From contig JAHKAA010000010.1 in the NCBI GenBank assembly GCA_018825965.1, positions 124,001 to 188,000 on the forward strand: 64,000 nucleotides of DNA. Direction: 5' to 3'. Both the position numbers and the translations under genes were made by a program. The notes under the pieces are model-generated. The model ran no database searches and had not been told where the DNA came from. It saw only the letters and a program-made list of their open reading frames with translations. Position 1 is the first letter of the stretch. Each line of letters opens with the position of its first letter. This document shows positions 55,079 to 61,143 of this stretch, piece after piece. This DNA is from Gammaproteobacteria bacterium (GTDB lineage: Bacteria > Pseudomonadota > Gammaproteobacteria > Enterobacterales > Alteromonadaceae).

Positions 55079-56620
55079 CTACAAAGTAATATGCTGACGC
55101 ACTCGTTCGCCTAAACCCACACCAGCTTCTGACATCGTCAGATAAGTGTGATCAGCGCCAGCGTCTAAAATCGCAGCCGCTTCATCTTTATGCATACTGT
55201 GCGAGACTATTAAGCCGCTAAAGCCCGCTTGTCGCAGTTTTTTGGTGGCTATCACTTTGGCTTCAACATCATTTAAGCAAAGTACGACAGCTTTAATACC
55301 AACCAGTTTTAAGCCTTGCCAAAACACCTGGTCCTCTGCATCGGCAAAAAGTACGTTATTACCTTTTTCCTGATGTTCCGCCACTTTAGATGGATCCGAA
55401 TCCAGCGCGACCAAATGGCATTTGTGTTCAAGATATTCATACGCAGCAGACCCTGTGCGGCCCATGCCCATAATCAAGACTTCTGCCTCGCCCAAAGACA
55501 CAGGTTGCTCATCCGGATGGTGAATATCCCGCTCGTACGGAATAAGCCGGTGTGCCAAACGTTCATACAAAGGGTGTGCGAAGCGGTTCAACGGGGCTGA
55601 AACCACAAAAGATAAAGCCACAGTTAAGGCCAATGGGATCAAAAATTGTGGCATCACACTGGCGGCAACAATCAAGGCAAACTCGCTGTAATTACTCAAG
55701 GCTAAACCCGATAAAAAAGCACTACGAGCTCTTAATCTGAATAGCACCAGCAAAGCAAAAAACAGCACAGCTTTAAAAGGCAATAACACCGTCATCAAAG
55801 CGGCAAATAACCAGGCTTGCTGATCCGGTAAACCACCTAATCCAATTTTCAGGAAAAAGCCGACCAGGAAAAACTCTTTTAAGCCCCACAAAGTTTTAGA
55901 CAATTCCCCTGCTCTGTTATGGCCTGCCAGCAAAGCACCAAATACCAGAGCTCCTAACTCAGAACTTAAGCCGATGGCATGGAAACCTGAGCCTCCTAAT
56001 ACCACAGCCAACAATACACCAAATAAAATTTGTAAGTCATCATGGCCTGTTAAATCCATCAGCTTGTAAAGCAAGGGTCTTAGCAGAGGCACCAGCAGCA
56101 CCAGCAATGCAAAAGGGGATGGCGTAATGCCCTGAGTAAAACTCAAAAGCCCCATCGCAATTAAGTCCTGCATCACCAGAATACCTATGGCAACCCGGCC
56201 ATGAAAAGCCCGGATTTCCCTTTTGCCTTCCAGTACTTTGGCTGCCAGTACTGTGCTTGAGAAGGCCAGAGCGGCCGCCAGCATTAAGGCGTAATACCAG
56301 TCGGGTTCAAAGGTCAGAAAAATAATGGGGGTATAAAGCAAAACTGAACTGGCAAAATGCGCCAGACTGCCACCTAACACTTCAGGTTTGCCTAAACTGC
56401 GGATATTAAGTTTTAAACCTACGGTAAACAGCAGTAACAACACGCCTAAATGGGCAACATGGGCAATAATGGCATTGCCTTCTTTGGGCAGATCCAAATC
56501 TGTCGCAGTTGCTGTGATCATAAAGCCAGCAGCCAGATAACCAATCAGTGGCGGCAAACCAATTAAGCGCACTAACAAACCTAAGCTAAAGGCAAAACCT
56601 ATCCATACTGCTTCTAACAT
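55079..56620 (-). CDS. Cation:proton antiporter of the CPA2 (KefB/YbaL-like) family
   Basis: A 513-aa membrane protein. The first about 375 residues form a Na/H-exchanger domain of about 12 helices (GLPPLIGYLAAGFMI, LLLLFTVGLKLNIRSLG, ALAFSSTVLAAKVLE, VMQDLIAMGLLSF). After a short linker a C-terminal TrkA-N/RCK domain begins (EVLIMGMGRTGSAAYEYLEHKC, ends EVLIMGMGRTG and LEHKC, about 399) with the NAD-binding GxGxxG-like motif. The TrkA-C part is missing or short. Whether it moves K+ or Na+ cannot be told. It is followed upstream by the mgtC-like gene. Confidence 0.87.
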   Translation of the reverse strand: MLEAVWIGFAFSLGLLVRLIGLPPLIGYLAAGFMITATATDLDLPKEGNAIIAHVAHLGVLLLLFTVGLKLNIRSLGKPEVLGGSLAHFASSVLLYTPIIFLTFEPDWYYALMLAAALAFSSTVLAAKVLEGKREIRAFHGRVAIGILVMQDLIAMGLLSFTQGITPSPFALLVLLVPLLRPLLYKLMDLTGHDDLQILFGVLLAVVLGGSGFHAIGLSSELGALVFGALLAGHNRAGELSKTLWGLKEFFLVGFFLKIGLGGLPDQQAWLFAALMTVLLPFKAVLFFALLVLFRLRARSAFLSGLALSNYSEFALIVAASVMPQFLIPLALTVALSFVVSAPLNRFAHPLYERLAHRLIPYERDIHHPDEQPVSLGEAEVLIMGMGRTGSAAYEYLEHKCHLVALDSDPSKVAEHQEKGNNVLFADAEDQVFWQGLKLVGIKAVVLCLNDVEAKVIATKKLRQAGFSGLIVSHSMHKDEAAAILDAGADHTYLTMSEAGVGLGERVRQHITL

Positions 56621-56643
56621 AACATTCCTGTATTTAGTCTTTA

Positions 56644-57210
56644 TTATTTGCCTTCATCAGGCCCTGAATCCTGGCTTTCGTCCAAATCCTTTGCGGTTTT
56701 TCGGGAGATCCAGTCTTTTGTCGTTCTGTGCACACCACGACGCAATGCGGCGCTGGCGTTTTCCAGCGTATCTACTCCGGTCAAAACCCCTACAACCACA
56801 ACAGACAACCAAATAGCGACCTGATAATGGCCTAAGCCTGTAGCCACACCTATGGCGGCAAGCACCCAAATAGTCGCAGCCGAAGTGACACCCACTACTA
56901 TACCTTCACGAGTCAGCATCACGCCCGCCCCAAGAAAACCTATACCTGTCACCACCTGGCCTATAATACGGCTGGGATCTGTGACCACTTGCCCAACCAA
57001 ACGGCTGGAGTCGAGTACTGAATGCCCCAGCGGTAAGGACAAAGCAACGAATAAATAAGTCCCCATCGTAATCAAAATAGAAGTTCGGATCCCTGCGGGT
57101 TTGCCACGTAACTGACGTTCCAAACCAACAATACTTCCAGCCAGCAAAGTAACGCCTATGGCTTGCCAGGATAAAGGGCTGATATCAAACCAGGCCGGGT
57201 CCAATATCAT
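56644..57210 (-). CDS. MgtC/SapB family membrane protein
   Basis: A 188-aa inner-membrane protein. The MgtC domain shows GSIVGLERQLRGKPAGIRTSILITMGTYLFVALS (ends GSIVGLERQ, LFVALS), the family hallmark, then TGIGFLGAGVML and TSAATIWVLAAIGVATG (about residues 85-125). A polar C-terminal tail follows (about 148-188), without the ACT-like domain of long MgtC. The role in Mg2+ limitation or virulence is known only for other members. Start overlaps DUF1289 by 4 bases. Confidence 0.87.
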   Translation of the reverse strand: MILDPAWFDISPLSWQAIGVTLLAGSIVGLERQLRGKPAGIRTSILITMGTYLFVALSLPLGHSVLDSSRLVGQVVTDPSRIIGQVVTGIGFLGAGVMLTREGIVVGVTSAATIWVLAAIGVATGLGHYQVAIWLSVVVVGVLTGVDTLENASAALRRGVHRTTKDWISRKTAKDLDESQDSGPDEGK

Positions 57211-57458
57211 AGTGCCTCCCCTGTTATTAATTTTGCTGCGTTACGGGCACGGGCAGCTTTCCATTCAGCTTCTGTCATAGGTACGGTTTCCCCCTGACTG
57301 CGGGCGACCGATTTACGCTGCTCAATACGAATGGCAATTTGCTGATACTCTTCGGGCGTTTTTTTGCGCCAGTCGACAATTTCATCCATATGGCGGTAAC
57401 AACCAACACAAATTTTTTCTTCGTTCAGCCTGCAACAGGCGACACAAGGAGATTCCAC
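57207..57458 (-). CDS. DUF1289 family protein
   Basis: An 83-aa protein. It has the family's N-terminal cysteine motif (SPCVACCRLNEEKICVGCYRH, Cys5, 8, 9, 17 and 20) that may bind a metal or iron-sulfur centre, followed by EIVDWRKKTPEEYQQI. The role is unknown. It overlaps the MgtC gene by 4 bases (ATGA), so they are co-translated. Confidence 0.85.
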   Translation of the reverse strand: MESPCVACCRLNEEKICVGCYRHMDEIVDWRKKTPEEYQQIAIRIEQRKSVARSQGETVPMTEAEWKAARARNAAKLITGEAL

Positions 57459-57641
57459 TTCAACTCCGGCTTTTATTCTAACTTACTCCAGTGTAACCAT
57501 TTTTTGATGCAGGCCAAAGTTTTACTCCAAACTAAGGTCATCAGTCCGAAAAGTCTGGCTTTTAACCGCAGTTTTGTTGCAGAGACTTTACCCTGCTTTC
57601 GCTTTATGGCAGCGTACGAACAACCAACAAGAGGTTCAACG

Positions 57642-60600
57642 ATGAAAAACTATAACTACAGTCTTATTGCCCTGGCTTTATGCTCCACCCTGGTCATAGC
57701 AGATGATAAAAAACCAAGCTGGAATGTGGATAAACCCCAGGGGAAATTTACCGACATCACTATTGATGTGCAACAAGGCACCTGGATGAATGTCAGTGTC
57801 AGTCCTGATGGCAAAACCATTGCTTTTGATTTATTGGGCGATATTTATACGATGCCTGTTGGCGGTGGTAAAGCCAAAGCTTTAACCTCAGACATTGGCT
57901 GGCAAATGCAGCCAGTGTTCAGCCCTGATGGCAAATACATTGCATTTACCAGCGATCAGGGCGGTGGTGATAATATTTGGGTGATGAAAGCCGATGGTTC
58001 AGCGCAAAAAGCAGTGACCGAAGAAAGCTTCCGTTTATTAAACAGCCCGGCCTGGAGCCCGGACGGAGAATTTATCGTCGCCCGTAAACACTTTACCGCC
58101 AGCCGTTCTTTAGGTGCTGGTGAAGTATGGCAATACCATAAATCAGGTGGCGCTGGTGTGATGTTAACCGCCAAAGCCAATGATCAAAAAGACCTGGGTG
58201 AACCCGCCTTTTCACCAGACGGCCAATACATTTATTTCTCTCAGGATGATACGCCAGGAAAAACCTTCCATTACAGCAAAGACTCAGAACAAGGCATTTA
58301 TGTTATTAAGCGTTTTGAGCGTGAAACCGGAAAAATTGATGTGCTGTTGCAAGGTGCAGGTGGCGCTATCCGCCCAACTCCTTCCCCTGATGGCAAATAT
58401 CTGGCCTATATACGCCGTGTCGATTTTCAGACCAGCTTATTTTTATACGATTTAGAAAGTGGCGAACATACCCAACTGGACAATCAGCTTGACCGTGATA
58501 TGCAGGAAACCTGGGCTATTCATGGGGTGTACCCCACCTTAAGCTGGACACCGGATAATAAAAAGCTGGTGTACTGGGCAGGAGGTAAAATCAACAGTCT
58601 GGATATTGCCAGCAAAAGAAAAACCATTATTCCGTTTTCTGTCGAGCGCAGCAAAACCATACAAACTGCGGTGAAGTTCAAACAGGATTTAGATAACGAT
58701 CAGCTGGATGTGAAAGTGCTGGGCAACCTGCATATATCGCCTGATGGTAAAAAAGCTGTGTATTCGGCTTTGGGTCATTTGTATATCAAAGACTTAAAAT
58801 CAGGTTCAGCCAAACGGCTGACCAACCAGAATAACCATTTTGAGTTTTATCCTCAATTCTCCCGCGATGGCAGCCAACTTGTCTATGTCAGTTGGCATGA
58901 CACAGAACAAGGCCGGGTCAAGCTGCTGGATTTAGCTTCAGGCCAAAGCCGTGATTTAACGCCTGAACCAGGTAAATACGTCGAACCCACCTTCAGCCCG
59001 GACGGCAAGACTGTGGTCTATCGCAAGTCTGGTGCAGGCTCTTTGCTGGATAAAAAATGGTCACTGAATACCGGCCTTTATCTGGTCCATGTCAGTGGAG
59101 CAGAACAGCCGAAACTTATCAGCCGCAATGGTTTTGCCCCTATGTTTGGCAAAGACAATAAAAGAGTTTTTGCACAGGATTATGGCGAATCACCCACACT
59201 ATTGAGCATAGATCTAGCCACAGAGCAGCAGCGCACCTTATACACAGCCAAATACGGCACAGAATTTAAACTCTCGCCTGATGGCAAGTATTTAGCTTTT
59301 GTTGACCGCTTTAAAGTGTACGTGACCCCATTCACTGAACGTGGCGCTGTGATAGATATCAGCGGCTCAGACAAACAATTCCCAGTGAAACAACTCTCTG
59401 TGAAAGCGGGCACTGATATCAGCTGGACCTCTGACAGCAGCAGCCTGTACTGGCACTTAGGGCCAGAATTGTACCACCACAGCATTGCCGGTTTATTTGA
59501 CGTCAACAGCAAAGTACAACTGGACGCCAAAAGCGGCAGCAATATTGGCTTTAGCCTGCCTATGGATAAACCCAAAGGTCAAATTGCTTTTGTCGGCGGT
59601 CAGGTCATTACGATGGAAGGCGATACAGTACTGCAGGATGCTGTGGTGCTGGTTGAAGGCAATAAAATCAAAGCTGTTGGCACCAGAGATGATGTGGCAG
59701 TGCCAGCTGGTGCTGAAATCATCGACATCAGCGGCAAAACTTTATTACCCGGCTTATTTGATGCCCATGCTCACGGCGCCCAGGGGGTCAATCAGCTGAT
59801 CCCACAACAAAACTACAAGAATTACGCCAGCCTGGCTTTAGGTGTCACTTCTATCCATGACCCATCCAATGATACACAGGAGATATTTACCGCCAGCGAG
59901 ATGCAAAAAGCCGGTATCACAGTGGGCCCACGGATATTCTCAACCGGTACTATTTTGTATGGCGCTTATGGCGCTGGTTATACCTCGCATATTGACAGCC
60001 TGGACGATGCCAAATTCCATCTGGAACGGCTGAAAAAAGTTGGTGCTTTTTCAGTCAAGAGCTACAACCAGCCACGCCGTGATCAGCGTCAGCAAGTGAT
60101 TGAAGCAGCGCGTGAACTGGAAATGATGGTAGTGCCTGAAGGTGGCTCTTTAATGCAGCACAACCTGAGTATGGTGGTCGACGGTCATACTACGTTGGAG
60201 CATTCTTTGGCTGCTGCAGTGCTTTATGATGACGTGAAGCAATTGTGGCAACAAAGCAACACAGCCTATACCCCAACCTTAGTGGTAGCTTACGGCGGTA
60301 TCTTTGGTGAAAACTACTGGTACGATAAAACCGACGTGTGGAAACATCCCCGTTTAAGCCAGTACGTGCCCGCTGATGAGCTGCGCCCACGCAGTATGCG
60401 TCGTCCTAAAGCGCCGGACCATCATTACAACCATTTCTCCATTGCCAAAATGGCAAAAGAATTATCCGATTTGGGAGTAGTGACGAACATTGGCGCTCAT
60501 GGCCAGCGTGAAAGCCTGGGCGCACACTGGGAGATCTGGATGTTTGCACAAGGCGGTATGAGCCCGCTCGACGCTTTAAAAACAGCAACCATTAACCCGG

Positions 60601-60821
60601 CGAAAACCTTTGGTATGGACCATCAGCTTGGGTCAATTAAAGCTGGCAAACTGGCTGACTTAATCATCCTGGATGCCGATCCGCTGAAAAATATTCAGGA
60701 CACAGACAAAGTAAAATACAGCATGGTGAACGGCCGTTTGTATGATGCAGAATCGATGAACCAATTGTACCCTGAGCAAAAACAGCGGGCCCCCTGGTTT
60801 TTTAGTCCAAAGAGCAAATAG
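57642..60821 (+). CDS. Secreted TolB-like propeller / amidohydrolase fusion protein
   Basis: From ATG 57642 (GAGG eight bases before) the product is 1059 aa. It has a signal peptide (YSLIALALCSTLVIA, about 5-20), about ten PD40/TolB-like repeats (SPDGKTIAFDLLGDIY, SPDGKYIAFTSD and similar) to about residue 600, and a C-terminal imidazolonepropionase-like amidohydrolase domain: GLFDAHAHGAQGVN (metal His-x-His, about 704-717), VDGHTTLEHSL, TNIGAHGQRE and KAGKLADLIILDADPL. Periplasmic peptidase or amidase activity is likely for such proteins; the substrate is unknown. It sits alone, followed by a repeat-rich spacer. Confidence 0.88.
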   Translation: MKNYNYSLIALALCSTLVIADDKKPSWNVDKPQGKFTDITIDVQQGTWMNVSVSPDGKTIAFDLLGDIYTMPVGGGKAKALTSDIGWQMQPVFSPDGKYIAFTSDQGGGDNIWVMKADGSAQKAVTEESFRLLNSPAWSPDGEFIVARKHFTASRSLGAGEVWQYHKSGGAGVMLTAKANDQKDLGEPAFSPDGQYIYFSQDDTPGKTFHYSKDSEQGIYVIKRFERETGKIDVLLQGAGGAIRPTPSPDGKYLAYIRRVDFQTSLFLYDLESGEHTQLDNQLDRDMQETWAIHGVYPTLSWTPDNKKLVYWAGGKINSLDIASKRKTIIPFSVERSKTIQTAVKFKQDLDNDQLDVKVLGNLHISPDGKKAVYSALGHLYIKDLKSGSAKRLTNQNNHFEFYPQFSRDGSQLVYVSWHDTEQGRVKLLDLASGQSRDLTPEPGKYVEPTFSPDGKTVVYRKSGAGSLLDKKWSLNTGLYLVHVSGAEQPKLISRNGFAPMFGKDNKRVFAQDYGESPTLLSIDLATEQQRTLYTAKYGTEFKLSPDGKYLAFVDRFKVYVTPFTERGAVIDISGSDKQFPVKQLSVKAGTDISWTSDSSSLYWHLGPELYHHSIAGLFDVNSKVQLDAKSGSNIGFSLPMDKPKGQIAFVGGQVITMEGDTVLQDAVVLVEGNKIKAVGTRDDVAVPAGAEIIDISGKTLLPGLFDAHAHGAQGVNQLIPQQNYKNYASLALGVTSIHDPSNDTQEIFTASEMQKAGITVGPRIFSTGTILYGAYGAGYTSHIDSLDDAKFHLERLKKVGAFSVKSYNQPRRDQRQQVIEAARELEMMVVPEGGSLMQHNLSMVVDGHTTLEHSLAAAVLYDDVKQLWQQSNTAYTPTLVVAYGGIFGENYWYDKTDVWKHPRLSQYVPADELRPRSMRRPKAPDHHYNHFSIAKMAKELSDLGVVTNIGAHGQRESLGAHWEIWMFAQGGMSPLDALKTATINPAKTFGMDHQLGSIKAGKLADLIILDADPLKNIQDTDKVKYSMVNGRLYDAESMNQLYPEQKQRAPWFFSPKSK

Positions 60822-60837
60822 TGTGTGAAACCATACC

Positions 60838-61010
60838 TCGAAAATATGGACCGGCCATCGCCAGAGGCAATGGCGTGATATCGGCGAAATGCCAAACTGT
60901 TGGCATTTCGAAAGACCGATGTCACCCTGCATTTCCGACGTACCGTACTTCCTGTACATGCGTCGAAAATATGCTCCCTGCATTTCCGACGTACCGTACT
61001 TCCTGTACAT
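60838..61010. repeat. Direct-repeat and palindrome cluster in a 322-base spacer
   Basis: The spacer 60822-61143 has no supported gene. It holds two exact 35-base copies (60925-60959 and 60976-61010; both begin CCCTGCATTTCCGACGTACC and end TTCCTGTACAT), 16 bases apart. TCGAAAATATG occurs at 60838-60848 and again at 60963-60973, in the gap between the 35-mers. Two hairpins lie before them (60859-60875 region CGCCA / TGGCG, and 60885-60910). An inverted half-site arrangement GTACCGTAC / GTAC is inside the repeat. Such units may be a genome-wide intergenic repeat family. Confidence 0.8.
60885..60910. repeat. 11-bp inverted repeat within the repeat cluster
   Basis: CGAAATGCCAA (60885-60895) and TTGGCATTTCG (60900-60910) form a perfect stem with a 4-base loop. 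No T run follows. It lies between the end of the amidohydrolase gene and the first 35-base repeat. Confidence 0.85.
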
Positions 61011-61037
61011 AAAACCGGCTATGCCGGTTTTTTCTTT
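61011..61037 (+). terminator. Terminator downstream of the amidohydrolase gene
   Basis: A 9-bp stem AAAACCGGC / GCCGGTTTT with a TAT loop is followed by TTCTTTT. It lies 190 bases after the amidohydrolase stop, at the end of the repeat cluster. Confidence 0.85.
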
Positions 61038-61143
61038 TCACAAATTGTCCTCCTGACTTTGCTTCTGCAATTTTGACTGCTAGGCTTTGGGCAGGCATTG
61101 GCATTTAAGCCCATTTCCTTGTTTTCCCGAGGCTTTTCCTACT

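Noticed and set aside
60660..61010. Minus-strand 116-aa frame with tandem MYRKYGTSEMQG
   Set aside because: It runs antisense through the end of the amidohydrolase gene and the direct repeat; the peptide repeat simply reflects the 35-base DNA repeat, and no ribosome binding site is visible.
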